Position numbers and translations under genes: made by a program. Shown here piece after piece: positions 1 through 8,342 of a DNA stretch of 64,000 bases. Every line of letters starts with the position of its first letter. The first letter of the stretch is position 1. The notes beneath the pieces were generated by a model that was not told where the DNA came from, made no database searches, and saw only the letters and a program-made list of their open reading frames with translations. This DNA comes from JBBRHQ01 sp963725315 (GTDB lineage Bacteria > Actinomycetota > Thermoleophilia > Solirubrobacterales > 70-9), in NCBI GenBank assembly GCA_963725315.1, contig CAVRYA010000001.1, positions 124,001 through 188,000 of the forward strand, written 5' to 3'.

Positions 1-162
1 GTCTGGCTGCACATCGCCATCGCCACCGTCACCTGGCTGGCGATGCTGTGGACGGTGGCCGTCGCCGGCCGGCTCGTGCCCCGTCAGGCCGAGGCCCGCT
101 CGGCCTCGAGGTCGACGACCACATGGGTCACCGGCAAGTCGATCTCCTCGCGGGTGCGCTGA
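1..162 (+). CDS. C-terminal end of a probable heme A synthase (CtaA/COX15-like), partial
   Basis: The frame is open from the left edge and stops at 160-162, so only 53 codons are visible. They encode one hydrophobic helix beginning WLHIAIATVTWLAM, followed by a basic tail. A histidine at the start of the last helices is typical of CtaA/COX15, which oxidises heme O to heme A for cytochrome oxidase. A cytochrome oxidase operon lies 1.4 kb away on the other strand, which supports the call. The last 79 bp overlap the 3' end of the convergent Usp-like gene. The identification rests on one helix and context only. Confidence 0.5.
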   Translation, partial: VWLHIAIATVTWLAMLWTVAVAGRLVPRQAEARSASRSTTTWVTGKSISSRVR

Positions 163-734
163 ACCACGCGGTGCTCGAGCCAGCGCGATCGCTGGGGCGG
201 ATGGGTCGAGATGATGATCTCGTCCGCCGCGAAGGACCCGAGGGCATCCTCGATCGCGACCTTGGGGTCCGAGTCCCCGACCTCCCCGCGCGCCTTGAGC
301 CCGGCATCGCGGATCGCGATCAGCGATAGCTCCATCCGCTGGCGGGCCAGCTCGATCCCCTCGTCGACGTCCGATGCCCAGTGCGCGGCCCGGGAGCCCG
401 CGAGCGCCGGGGTGACGACCAGGATCTCGGCCTCCCGCCCGCGGCAGCGGCGGGCGATCTCCTCCAGCAGGGCGCGCCCGGTGACGGTCTCGTTGGCGAC
501 GGCCAGCAGCCGGTAGGTGCCGTCGCCGCCCCGGGTCAGGTCGACCCGGCGCGGCAGCGAGCCGCGGGAGCTGCGGTAGGCGACGCCAAGCCCGAAGCCG
601 ATCAGCGCCGCCCCCCAGACCGCTCCGATCGCCGGCCGGGTCAGCAGCGCCAGGGCGATCACCGAGGCGGCGCCGACGCCGATCACGATCACCCAGCGAA
701 ACGCATCTGCCTCGGAGCGGAGCGGGTTGTGCAT
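84..734 (-). CDS. Membrane-anchored universal-stress-protein-like protein
   Basis: The 216-residue product has two hydrophobic segments (about residues 14-32 and 35-53), then a soluble alpha/beta domain (about 70-216). That domain resembles the Usp fold, with a strand-turn YRLLAVANE and a late segment DEIIISTHP followed by SRWLEHRVVQRTRE. The same late pattern recurs in the Usp-like protein encoded between ctaD and ctaE, so the two are paralogues. No convincing Usp ATP-binding glycine motif is seen. The start is supported by GAGGAGG four bases upstream of the ATG. It lies next to heme A synthase and the oxidase operon, so a role in respiration or stress at the membrane is inferred, not shown. 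Confidence 0.7.
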   Translation of the reverse strand: MHNPLRSEADAFRWVIVIGVGAASVIALALLTRPAIGAVWGAALIGFGLGVAYRSSRGSLPRRVDLTRGGDGTYRLLAVANETVTGRALLEEIARRCRGREAEILVVTPALAGSRAAHWASDVDEGIELARQRMELSLIAIRDAGLKARGEVGDSDPKVAIEDALGSFAADEIIISTHPPQRSRWLEHRVVQRTREEIDLPVTHVVVDLEAERASA

Positions 735-779
735 GGAGCCTCCTCACGGCGATTATTGCGCTCCGCGCCTGCGCGCGTG

Positions 780-813
780 AACGGTCTCAGCACCCCGCGG
801 CGCTGAGACCGTT
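780..813 (-). terminator. Strong hairpin between two minus-strand genes
   Basis: A perfect 12-bp inverted repeat (780-791 with 802-813) surrounds a 10-nt loop. It lies between the stop of the secreted protein gene (834) and the start of the Usp-like gene (734). No long U tract follows on the minus strand, so it is a hairpin terminator by position rather than a canonical intrinsic terminator. Confidence 0.55.
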
Positions 814-833
814 AAATCGAGGCAGGCCGCCGA

Positions 834-1463
834 CTACTTGCGGATCACGCCCTCGATCAGCATCCAGCATCCGTCGGTGCTGACCGCAGGCTTGAACCCT
901 CCTCCGGCGAGCAGCGGGGGCTGGAGGATCAGGGTGTTGTCGCCCCCCGAGGAGCAGCGGATCGCGCTGGTCTTCGTCGCCCGCATGCTGAGCCGCTCTC
1001 CGCGGTGGATCGGGATCCCCACTCCGAAGGACTCGACCTTGTAGTGGTCGCTGTTGAAGTTCGAGGGCTTCTGACCCTGGTAGCGGATCAACGGGCCGTT
1101 GTGGACAGCCTTCGCCTCCCAGTTGCCGTTGACCTTTCGCGCCCTGGTGAGCTGCAGGCGGAAGTGCCCCTTGCCACCGGCGATCACGCGGACCCGCTTC
1201 AGCACACCGTTCACGGGGGACTTCTCGCCGCCGTTGGGGCGACCGTAGGCCTCGTTCTGCACGAATGTGCACGACTGACCTGGATTCTGGTGGCGGCAGT
1301 CGCGGGCTGGCAGCGAGTTCGAGGGCTGCACGGTCGGGTTGAGCTTGGAGCCGAACTTGAAGGTCGCCGCCGGCGCCGCTGCCACGAAGGCGATCAGCGC
1401 CGTTGCGCCGATCGCGGCCGCGACAGCGGTCGCGCGGAAGCCGCGGGCATCATTGCTGAGCAT
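834..1463 (-). CDS. Secreted protein of unknown function
   Basis: The 209-residue protein begins with a signal peptide (hydrophobic residues about 12-32, AAA-type cleavage region) and is otherwise predicted to be a beta-rich extracellular domain. It has four cysteines around residues 56-65 and in the second half, which could form disulfides. The segment GVLKRVRVIAGGKGHFRLQL and a later pattern with IPIHRGERLSM recall the secreted protein encoded at 8343-9092, so both may be distant members of one family. The start is chosen because GAGGAGG precedes the ATG at 1463. No enzyme motif was recognised. It is separated from ctaE by 80 bp in which nothing obvious is seen. Confidence 0.65.
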   Translation of the reverse strand: MLSNDARGFRATAVAAAIGATALIAFVAAAPAATFKFGSKLNPTVQPSNSLPARDCRHQNPGQSCTFVQNEAYGRPNGGEKSPVNGVLKRVRVIAGGKGHFRLQLTRARKVNGNWEAKAVHNGPLIRYQGQKPSNFNSDHYKVESFGVGIPIHRGERLSMRATKTSAIRCSSGGDNTLILQPPLLAGGGFKPAVSTDGCWMLIEGVIRK

Positions 1464-1543
1464 CGGTATCCCTCCTCGGTTGACCGGTCCACCGTACCCG
1501 CCCGGCGAGGGCGAAGCAAGGCGTCAGGTACTGAAGCGGACGA

Positions 1544-2170
1544 TCAGAGGATGTAGACGGTCGTGAACACGATGATCCACATCACGTCGACGAAGTGCCA
1601 GTAGATCCCCGCCACCTCGACCCCGAGGTGGTCCTCCGCCGCGGGGCCGAAGTGGCCGCGCCAGGCCCGGATGTTGGCGAAGCTGAGGAGCAGCAGGCCG
1701 ACGAATACGTGGGCGCCGTGCAGGCCGGTGAGGCTGTAGAAGATTGTGCCGAAGGAGCCGTCGCGGATGCTGAAGCCGAGGTGGACGTACTCGTTGAGCT
1801 GGATGAACAGGAAGGTCGCGCCGAGCAGCCAGGTGGCGATCAGGCCGAGCTTCATCGCCCGGCGGTTGTTGCGGCGGATCCCCTCCAGGGCGTAGTGGAC
1901 GGTGAAGCTCGAGGAGACGAGGATCGCGGTGTTGACGCCGGCGATCCCGACCGGGAGGTGCATCCCGGGCGGCGGCCAGGAGGGCGGGTCGACGACCACC
2001 CGGAGGAAGAAGTAGGCGGCGAAGAAGGCGCCGAACAGCATCACCTCGGAGACGATGAAGAGGAGGATGCCGAGCGTCTGGCTGTCGATCCGCGAGCTGT
2101 GGTTGGCCTCGGGCGGGCCGTGATGCTCGTGCTCGTCGGCGTGGCCGAGTGCGATGCTGGCGCTTTCCAT
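1544..2170 (-). CDS. ctaE: Cytochrome c oxidase subunit III
   Basis: The 208-residue product has five or more hydrophobic helices and family signatures including HSSRIDSQTLGILLF near the N-terminus, SFTVHYALEGIRR in the middle, and GLHGAHVFVGL and YWHFVDVMWI near the end. The HFVDVMW segment is diagnostic for subunit III. The length matches short bacterial CtaE proteins. Subunit III stabilises the oxidase core in the membrane and helps proton uptake. The ATG at 2170 is only two bases from the stop of the upstream Usp-like gene, so it belongs to the ctaC-ctaD-usp-ctaE operon. Confidence 0.95.
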   Translation of the reverse strand: MESASIALGHADEHEHHGPPEANHSSRIDSQTLGILLFIVSEVMLFGAFFAAYFFLRVVVDPPSWPPPGMHLPVGIAGVNTAILVSSSFTVHYALEGIRRNNRRAMKLGLIATWLLGATFLFIQLNEYVHLGFSIRDGSFGTIFYSLTGLHGAHVFVGLLLLSFANIRAWRGHFGPAAEDHLGVEVAGIYWHFVDVMWIIVFTTVYIL

Positions 2171-2172
2171 CC

Positions 2173-3249
2173 CTAGGCCTCCGTGCCCTCGGCGACGGCC
2201 GCCGCAACCTTCTCGGCGGGCCGCCCCGCCTCGACGTGCTCGACCGGCTTCTCGGTGATCTCCCGCACCCGCCCGACCAAATCCTGCTCGAGCCAGCGGG
2301 ATTCCTCTCCGGCGAAGGTCGAGATCAAGACCTCGTCGATCCGGTAATGATGGATCGCGTTGCGAACCGCGTGGAAGGGGTCGGGGCTCATCGGCTGGCC
2401 GGTGGCGTCGATGTCTGAGCGGTAGAGCTCGGCCAGGGTCGAGGCGAGGTCGCGGCAGACCTGCTCGCGCTCGATCTCCTCCGAGCGCGGGCAGACGATC
2501 GTGTAGCGGTGGGGGCGCTCGGCGGCGCGGTCCTTGAGCCGCGCCACCAGGTCGGGGGTGGCCACCGTCTGGGTGGCGACCACCAGGGTGTGGATCACGT
2601 CCCAGCGGATCGAGTCGTCCTCGATCCGCACCGGGATGTGGGTCAAGGCGGTCTCGGGCTCGAACCGCTCGCGCGCCCACTCGACCAGGTCCTTGCGGGT
2701 CAGCCCGAAGCGGGTCTCGTACAGGCAGGAGAGCAGCACCTCCCCCGGCTCGTGCGCCCGCACGGCGTCATCGAGCGCCAGCGAGGGGTCGGAGTCCATC
2801 ACCTCGCCGACCGAATCGAGCCCGAACTCCGAGAGCACGGCCATGGTCACGTCCACCCGGCTGCGGGCGGCGTCGCGGATCTCGCCGGTGTCGATCAGCT
2901 GTCCGGCGGCGGGCTGGTTCTGGGGCGCCACCACCGCGATGTAGGGCACCTGCGGGGCGCGCTCGCGGGCCGCTCCGAGCAGCTTTCGCCCCCCCGCCAC
3001 CTCGTTCAGGAAGATCAGCAGCGGGCGCCCGTCGGGCGGCGGCGCGGGCTCCGGGGCCTCGGGGGAGGCGACGGTCTCGGGTTGCCCGGAGGGGACAGGC
3101 TCCTGCAGGCCCGGGTCGGGCGAGACCCCGCCCTCGGTGGTGCGCGGCAGATCCTCGACCGGCGCGTCGGGTGCGTCGGGGGCGGCCCCAGGGGAACCGG
3201 GGTCGTCGGGTACGACCGGCGCCTCGGGTGGGCTCGGCGACTCGCTCAC
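2173..3249 (-). CDS. Tandem Usp-like protein encoded inside the cytochrome oxidase operon
   Basis: The 358-residue protein starts with an acidic Pro/Ala/Glu-rich segment (about 1-75), then two alpha/beta domains (about 76-215 and 220-345). Each carries a strand, a D/P motif such as MDSDPSLALDDAV or MSPDPFHAVRNAI, and a late strand such as DEVLISTF. The second domain closely parallels the Usp-like domain encoded at 84-734 (SRWLEQDLVGRVRE). No signal peptide is seen, so it is probably cytosolic. The GTG start overlaps the ctaD stop as GTGA, and its stop is two bases from ctaE. That tight coupling implies co-expression with the oxidase subunits. Function is unknown; a regulatory or assembly role is inference. 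Confidence 0.75.
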   Translation of the reverse strand: MSESPSPPEAPVVPDDPGSPGAAPDAPDAPVEDLPRTTEGGVSPDPGLQEPVPSGQPETVASPEAPEPAPPPDGRPLLIFLNEVAGGRKLLGAARERAPQVPYIAVVAPQNQPAAGQLIDTGEIRDAARSRVDVTMAVLSEFGLDSVGEVMDSDPSLALDDAVRAHEPGEVLLSCLYETRFGLTRKDLVEWARERFEPETALTHIPVRIEDDSIRWDVIHTLVVATQTVATPDLVARLKDRAAERPHRYTIVCPRSEEIEREQVCRDLASTLAELYRSDIDATGQPMSPDPFHAVRNAIHHYRIDEVLISTFAGEESRWLEQDLVGRVREITEKPVEHVEAGRPAEKVAAAVAEGTEA

Positions 3250-5150
3250 GTGCTCCCCGCCACGGTCGGCTGCGGCGCCGGGACCTCCGCCCCCTCGCCG
3301 GCCATGATCGCGTGCCGGGCGCCGGGGACGCCGTACTCATAAGGCCCTCCGACAACCCGCGGGATCTCGTCGAAGTTGAAGATCGGCGGCGGCGAGGAGA
3401 CCTGCCACTCGATCGTCTTCGCCCGCCAGGGGTTGGCCTCAGCCCGCGGTCCGAAGCGCCAGCTGATGATCATGTTGTAGAGGAAGACGAGCTGCACCGC
3501 GCCGAGCATGAAGGCGAAGACCGTGATCAGCAGGTTCCACTCGCCGAACTGGGTCGCGTAGTCGGCAACCCGCCGCGGCATCCCATCCATGCCGATCCAG
3601 TGCATCGGGATGAACGTCCCCCAGGTCCCGATCACGGTGCCCCAGAAGTGGACCCGGCCGAGCTTCTCGTCGTACATCCGCCCGGTGATCTTCGGGAACC
3701 AGTGGTAGATGCCGGCGAAGATCGTGAACACGGAGCCGCCGAACAGCACGAAGTGGATGTGGGCGACGATGAAGTAGGTGTCGGAGACGTGGATGTCCAG
3801 CGGCACCATGCCCAGCATCACCCCGCTGATCCCGCCCACCGTGAACGTGACGATGAAGGCGAGCGCGAACAGCATCGCCGTCGAGTAGGTGTGGATCTTG
3901 CCGAAGTACAGCGTCCCCAGCCAGGAGAAGATCTTGATCCCGGTCGGGACGGCGATCAGAAGCGTGGTGATCATCATCGGCACCCGCAGCCAGCTGAACA
4001 TCCCGGCGACGAACATGTGGTGAGCCCAGACCGAGTAGCTGAGGACGACGATCCCGAGCAGTGCCAGGGCCATCAGCCGGTAGCCGAAGATCGGCTTGCG
4101 CGAGTGGGTGGAGATGACCTCGGAGATGATCCCGAACCCGGGCAGCATCATGATGTAGACGGCGGGGTGCGAGTAGAACCAGAAGATGTGCTGGTAGGAG
4201 ATCACGTCGCCGCCCATCGCCCACTGGAAGAAGTTGGTGTGCAGGATGCGGTCGAAGAAGACCATGAACTGCACCCCGGCAATGAACGGGGTCGCGGCGA
4301 TCACCAGCAGCGAAGTGGAGAGGTTGGCCCAGACCAGCAGCGGCATCCGCCAGAAGTTCATCCCCGGCGCCCGCATGGTGACGATCGTGACCACGAAGTT
4401 GAGCGCGGTGGCGATCGAGGAGGCGCCCGCAAACTGGACCCCGACGTTGAAGAACGACTGCCCCAGCGGTGCCCCGGTGGAGAGCGGCGCGTAACCGGTC
4501 CAGCCGGCGTCGAAGGCGCCGCCCGGCGCCAGAAAGCTTCCGATGAACAGCAGCCCGGCCAGTGGCAGCATCCAGAAGCTGAGCGCGTTGAGCCGCGGGA
4601 AGGCCATGTCGGGGGCGCCGATCATCAACGGCAGGACGTAGTTCGCGATCCCGGCGAACACCGGGATCACGAAGACGAAGATCATCAGCGTCGCGTGGGT
4701 GGAGAAGAGGCCGTTGTAGGTGCCGGCGTCGACGATCTGGGTGCCGGGCTGGGCAAGCTCGGCCCGGATCAGCATCGCCAGCAGGCCGCCCACGAAGAAG
4801 AAGAAGAAGGTGGTGCAGATGTACTGGATCCCGATCACCTTGTGATCGGTGTTGAAGCGGAAGTAGTCCTTCCAGTTCGTCGCCCCGTGCTGGGAGTGGT
4901 CCTCGGGGACGGTCGGGCGCCCCGCGGCCCAGCGGAACCAGTAGTCGAAGCAGCCGAAGCCGACGAGGAAGCCGAGCGGGGCGAGGATCACCGGCACCAT
5001 CAGCTGCGGGTAACCGGTCTGCTCGGTCTGGTAGGCGGGCAGCCCGGAGAGCTTGCGCAAGGCGACGACCAGGCCGAACCCGAAGGCCGCGGCGAGGAGC
5101 GCGCCGATCGCGCCCCGATACCAGCCCGGTTGCCTGATTGCCGCCGCCAT
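3246..5150 (-). CDS. ctaD: Cytochrome c oxidase subunit I (heme-copper oxidase, A2-type motif)
   Basis: The 634-residue protein is the catalytic subunit reducing O2 to water. Visible ligands are His152 in STHATLM and His466 (heme a), His464 (heme a3), and His328, His377 and His378 (CuB). The K-channel lysine is in TGIKIFSW (Lys406). The usual Gly-His-Pro-Glu motif is replaced by YSHPAVYI, the feature of A2-type oxidases, which lack the D-channel glutamate. About 90 N-terminal residues with two extra hydrophobic segments (about 12-31 and 48-68) precede the normal core. The ATG at 5150 directly follows the ctaC stop. Confidence 0.96.
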   Translation of the reverse strand: MAAAIRQPGWYRGAIGALLAAAFGFGLVVALRKLSGLPAYQTEQTGYPQLMVPVILAPLGFLVGFGCFDYWFRWAAGRPTVPEDHSQHGATNWKDYFRFNTDHKVIGIQYICTTFFFFFVGGLLAMLIRAELAQPGTQIVDAGTYNGLFSTHATLMIFVFVIPVFAGIANYVLPLMIGAPDMAFPRLNALSFWMLPLAGLLFIGSFLAPGGAFDAGWTGYAPLSTGAPLGQSFFNVGVQFAGASSIATALNFVVTIVTMRAPGMNFWRMPLLVWANLSTSLLVIAATPFIAGVQFMVFFDRILHTNFFQWAMGGDVISYQHIFWFYSHPAVYIMMLPGFGIISEVISTHSRKPIFGYRLMALALLGIVVLSYSVWAHHMFVAGMFSWLRVPMMITTLLIAVPTGIKIFSWLGTLYFGKIHTYSTAMLFALAFIVTFTVGGISGVMLGMVPLDIHVSDTYFIVAHIHFVLFGGSVFTIFAGIYHWFPKITGRMYDEKLGRVHFWGTVIGTWGTFIPMHWIGMDGMPRRVADYATQFGEWNLLITVFAFMLGAVQLVFLYNMIISWRFGPRAEANPWRAKTIEWQVSSPPPIFNFDEIPRVVGGPYEYGVPGARHAIMAGEGAEVPAPQPTVAGST

Positions 5151-5957
5151 CTAGATGAGGGGCCCCATTATGCCCCTCCGGCGCCGACCGCCGGCACGAC
5201 GCTCGCCGTTGGTCTCGGTGATCGACTGGGCCAGCCCGGCGGGCACCTTCTCCGGCAGCCCGGCGACCCACTTGCGGAACTTCGGCGCTGGCTCGACCAC
5301 GACCTTGGCGCGCATCGTCGAGTGGCCGAAGCCGCAGAGCTCGGTGCAGACGAGCTGGTAGGTCCCGATCCTGTCGGGGGTGATCACCGCGGTGGTGGTG
5401 ATCCCGGGCACGTTGTCCTTCTTGATCCGCCACTCGGGGACCCAGAAGGAATGGATCACGTCCTGCGCGTGCATCTTGAACAGCACCTGGCGGTTGACCG
5501 GGACGTGGAGCTCGCCCTGCGACCACTTGTCGCCCGTGCCCGGGTAGCCGAAGCTCCAGGCGTACTGCTGGGAGAAGACGTCGACCGTCATCGCGTTCGA
5601 GTTGCGCTTCTCGATCTTGTGCAGGACGTCCCAGCTGTAGCCGGCGCCGAACAGGACGATGATCGTCGGGATCAGCGTCCAGGCGACTTCCAGACGGGTG
5701 TTGCCGTGGATCGGCTCGCCGTCGGACTCGTCGCCCGGCTTGGCTCTGAACTTGTACAGGGCGTAGGCGAGCATCACCACGACCAGCGCGAAGACGAAGC
5801 ACGAGAGCACGATCATCACGTCAAGCAGGGTGTCGATCTTCGGCGCCGCGGTCGAGCCCTGCTGGCCGTCCCAGCTGATGCTGAGCATCACGGCCGACAT
5901 CACGGCCGCGAGCGCAACCGTGGCGGCGAGCATCTTCGCTATCGGCAGGCGGCCCAT
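5151..5957 (-). CDS. ctaC: Cytochrome c oxidase subunit II with CuA site
   Basis: The 268-residue subunit accepts electrons from cytochrome c. An N-terminal hydrophobic signal/anchor (about 8-28) is followed by two membrane helices (about 45-69 and 92-110) and an extracytoplasmic cupredoxin domain. All CuA ligands are present: His169, then Cys204, Glu206, Cys208, His212 and Met215 in CTELCGFGHSTM. There is no fused cytochrome c domain, unlike caa3-type subunits. The C-terminus is a basic tail with GGRRRRG. It is first in the oxidase operon; a TAGAAT hexamer lies 12 bases before the ATG. Confidence 0.95.
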   Translation of the reverse strand: MGRLPIAKMLAATVALAAVMSAVMLSISWDGQQGSTAAPKIDTLLDVMIVLSCFVFALVVVMLAYALYKFRAKPGDESDGEPIHGNTRLEVAWTLIPTIIVLFGAGYSWDVLHKIEKRNSNAMTVDVFSQQYAWSFGYPGTGDKWSQGELHVPVNRQVLFKMHAQDVIHSFWVPEWRIKKDNVPGITTTAVITPDRIGTYQLVCTELCGFGHSTMRAKVVVEPAPKFRKWVAGLPEKVPAGLAQSITETNGERRAGGRRRRGIMGPLI

Positions 5958-5969
5958 CAGGCGAGCGTG

Positions 5970-5975
5970 ATTCTA
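5970..5975 (-). promoter_or_regulatory. Possible -10 box of the cytochrome oxidase operon
   Basis: TAGAAT on the minus strand lies 12 bases before the ctaC ATG and 12 bases downstream of a hairpin. No good -35 element was seen, so the assignment is tentative. Confidence 0.3.
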
Positions 5976-5987
5976 ATGATCCGGCGG

Positions 5988-6030
5988 CGCGAGGCCACGC
6001 GCCTCGCGTGACTGATCGCACAAGCGATCA
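5988..6030 (-). terminator. Two back-to-back hairpins between glycosyltransferase and ctaC
   Basis: Two perfect inverted repeats fill the 74-bp gap. One has 8-bp arms (5988-5995 with 6001-6008), the other 7-bp arms (6013-6019 with 6024-6030). They follow the glycosyltransferase stop (6032) on the minus strand and precede the oxidase operon. No U tract is present. They may terminate upstream transcription or serve as a protein-binding site. Confidence 0.4.
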
Positions 6031-6031
6031 C

Positions 6032-7575
6032 TCACGGCTCGGGAAGCTCGTCGAGGCGGCCTTCGGACGCCGCGATCACCCCCCTTGCGACCCCCTCCCA
6101 GCTCCACAGCTCGCGGGTCGTCCGCACCAGCGCCTCGCGGGCCCGCTGGCGGGTCGATTCGTCGAGGCCGAGCCAGGAGTTGAGCCGGCCGGCGATGCCC
6201 TCGACCGCCCCCTCCGCCACCGGAAAGGAGACGAGCGGAGCCACCTCGGCGGGCAGCGCCGGGGCGAGCTGGCGGGAGACCTCGGCCATCCCAGAGTGGG
6301 CCGCGGAGACCGGCAGCACCCCGCAGGCGGCGGCCTCCACGGCGACCATGCCGAAGGCCTCCGGGAAGGTGCTCGGCATCACCAGGACCTCGGCGTGGGG
6401 GATCAGCTCGGCGACCTCGTCGTGCTCGACCCGGCCGGCGAAGGAGACCGAGCCGGCCGCGGCGGCCGCAGCCTCCAGGTAGTCGGCTCCGGGTTCCTCG
6501 AGGAAGGCCGAGAGGATCGGCAGCCGGGCGGCCTCGCCTCCCTCGAGCCCGCGGCCGAGCCGGGCCACCTCGCGGGCGTCGGCGAGATCGCCCCGCGCCA
6601 GCGCCGCGAGCAGCCGGCGGAGACCCTGGTCGAACTCGCCGAATCCGGCAATCAGCAGGCGCGCGCCGGGGTTCTCGGCAAGGACCAGCGGCCAGGCGGC
6701 GAGCAGCAAATCGACACCCTTGGAGACGATCAGCTTGCCGACGAAGATCGCCCTCGGGCCCTCGGCCGCCGCGTATTCGCGGATCGCCGGGGCGGCCAGC
6801 GAGGGGTCGCGCCCGAAGGCGCCCTCCCCCTGCTCGCCCTCGACCCGGCGCGCCAGCGCCTCCAGCCCGGCCGGCGCCTCGACCGGCCCGGCCTCCGAGA
6901 GCGGGCGGAAACGATGGACGTCCACCCCCGGGGGGCCGAGGCGGGTGCGGGCCTCGAGCCCCAGCCCGGGGAGCGCCGCCCAGAGGCTCTCCGCCGTGTG
7001 GCGGGAGCCGACCAGCACCGCCGCGGCGGCCTCGACCCCCTCGCGGGCGTAGGGGACGAAGCGCCCCGGGTTGGCCTTGACCGTGTACTCGAGGGCGGAG
7101 CCGTGCACCTTGGCGGCGAAGGGGAGGCCGGAGCGGGCGAGGATCGCCGGGCCCATCACCAGGTGGTTGGCGAGGGCCACATCGACCCCGCCCGCGGCGG
7201 CGACGACATCGCCGACCGCGGCGACGTTGGCGCTCAGGTAGTGCTCGATCTCCGCGTCGCTCAGCTCGTCGAAGACCCGCGCCTCGAAGCCCTCGTAGGA
7301 GTCCTGGACGTAGAGGGGCAGGAGACCGCCGATCTCCGGGCAGGTAGGCGGTGACCGATCCCGCCCGAGGAGGGCTCCCGGAGCGCCTTCACCTCAAGCC
7401 CGTCCGCGCCCCAGCGGCCGACCGCGTCCACCCACTCGAGTCGGTCCGCCTCGAGGTCCTGGCAGAGCAGGTGGACCTCGTGGCCGAGCCCGGCCAGCGC
7501 CTGGGCCAGGTTGGCGTTGTAGATGTTGCTGCCGGTTCCCCGCAGCAGGTAGCCGTGGAAGATCAGGACCCGCAT
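6032..7575 (-). CDS. GT4-family glycosyltransferase, reading frame broken by two 1-nt insertions
   Basis: The N-terminus MRVLIFHGYLLRGTGSN and the later part with HGSALEYTV, SRHTAESL and PEAFGMVAVEAAACG (E-x7-E) are a GT-B family 4 glycosyltransferase, which transfers a sugar from an activated donor at the inner membrane face. The first 70 codons and the last 430 are in different frames. Removing one base from the run at 7360-7362 and one from 7338-7340 restores GGSVTAYLPEIGGLLPLYV, a well conserved stretch. The length of 1544 bp fits two inserted bases, giving about 514 residues. Sequence error or recent decay are both possible. It is divergent from the zinc-ribbon gene at 7608. Confidence 0.75.
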
Positions 7576-7593
7576 CGCTGCCGGGCAAGCTAT

Positions 7594-7599
7594 TAGTCT
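7594..7599 (+). promoter_or_regulatory. -10 box, leaderless-type
   Basis: TAGTCT lies eight bases before the ATG at 7608 and no ribosome binding site is present. The surrounding CTATTAG also reads as a -10-like box toward the divergent glycosyltransferase. Confidence 0.45.
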
Positions 7600-7607
7600 G
7601 TGCGGCG

Positions 7608-7883
7608 ATGAACTCGGAGCAGACCTACCGGCTGCGCGCCCCGGCCTCGGGCCGCGAGGCGATCGCCGCCGTCGAGCCGGGCGCCAGCTACGTCGACCGC
7701 GAGACCGGCGAGGAGCTTTACCCGGTCGCTCGGACCCTGCCGCTGGCTCCGTCTGCCTCGGCCCTGCCGCGCACCCCCGACAACCTCCGCGCCTGCCGCC
7801 GCTGCGACCAGCTGATCGGCCTCGACGTCAGCGACTGCCCCTACTGCGGGCTGCGCCAGCCGGCCCTGGACGGCAGCGCCTGA
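7608..7883 (+). CDS. Small zinc-ribbon-like protein
   Basis: The 91-residue protein has an unremarkable N-terminal half and ends with a Cys4 cluster, CRRCDQLIGLDVSDCPYCG (about residues 63-81). The spacing CxxC-x11-CxxC is that of a zinc ribbon. No further domain was recognised, so a nucleic-acid or protein-binding role is only a guess. The stop TGA shares one base with the ATG of the next gene, so the two form a translationally coupled pair. Confidence 0.65.
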   Translation: MNSEQTYRLRAPASGREAIAAVEPGASYVDRETGEELYPVARTLPLAPSASALPRTPDNLRACRRCDQLIGLDVSDCPYCGLRQPALDGSA

Positions 7884-8323
7884 TGCACCGCCCCGCCAGC
7901 AACGCCCGCGGCCTCGCCGCGGTCCTCGTCGCAGCCCTGGCGCTCGCTCTCGCCGGCTGCGGGAGCGACAGCGAGACGACGACCGTGACCGAGTCAACCG
8001 AGCCGGCGACGACCTCGCAGCCGACCACAACCTCGGAGCCGACGACGACCCAGACGACGACCGGCGAGGACAGCGGGGGCGTCGGCCCCACCACGGAGAG
8101 CACGGCCGGGACCACGACCTCAACCGCAGAGGACAACGGGGGCGGCGTCGGCCCCGACGACTCCGGCAGCGGCTCCGGAGGCTCGGGCTCCGGCGGCTCA
8201 GGGCCCGGCAAGCCCGACCCGAGCAAGCCCGACTCGGCCGGCAACGACCTGCCGCCCAAGCCCGGCACGCCGCAGTCCAAGTTCGAGCAGTACTGCAAGC
8301 AGCACCCCGGCGCCTGCGGTTAG
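7883..8323 (+). CDS. Thr/Gly/Ser-rich lipoprotein
   Basis: The 146-residue product has a lipoprotein signal peptide with lipobox LAGC (Cys about residue 26). A Thr/Ser/Glu-rich low-complexity tract follows, then a Gly/Ser-rich linker with GSGSGGSGSGGSG and a short end containing YCKQHPGACG. It is probably an extracytoplasmic lipid-anchored protein with an unstructured, possibly O-glycosylated stalk. No catalytic domain is present. It is coupled to the zinc-ribbon gene by a one-base overlap. The next gene is convergent, 19 bp away. Confidence 0.7.
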   Translation: MHRPASNARGLAAVLVAALALALAGCGSDSETTTVTESTEPATTSQPTTTSEPTTTQTTTGEDSGGVGPTTESTAGTTTSTAEDNGGGVGPDDSGSGSGGSGSGGSGPGKPDPSKPDSAGNDLPPKPGTPQSKFEQYCKQHPGACG

Positions 8324-8342
8324 CCGCCCAACGGCCGAGGGC

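Noticed and set aside
3171..6011. A 946-codon plus-strand frame opposite the cytochrome oxidase genes
   Set aside because: It mirrors ctaC, ctaD and the Usp-like gene and its translation is low-complexity Asp/Arg/His/Gly-rich sequence, the usual antisense shadow in high-GC DNA.
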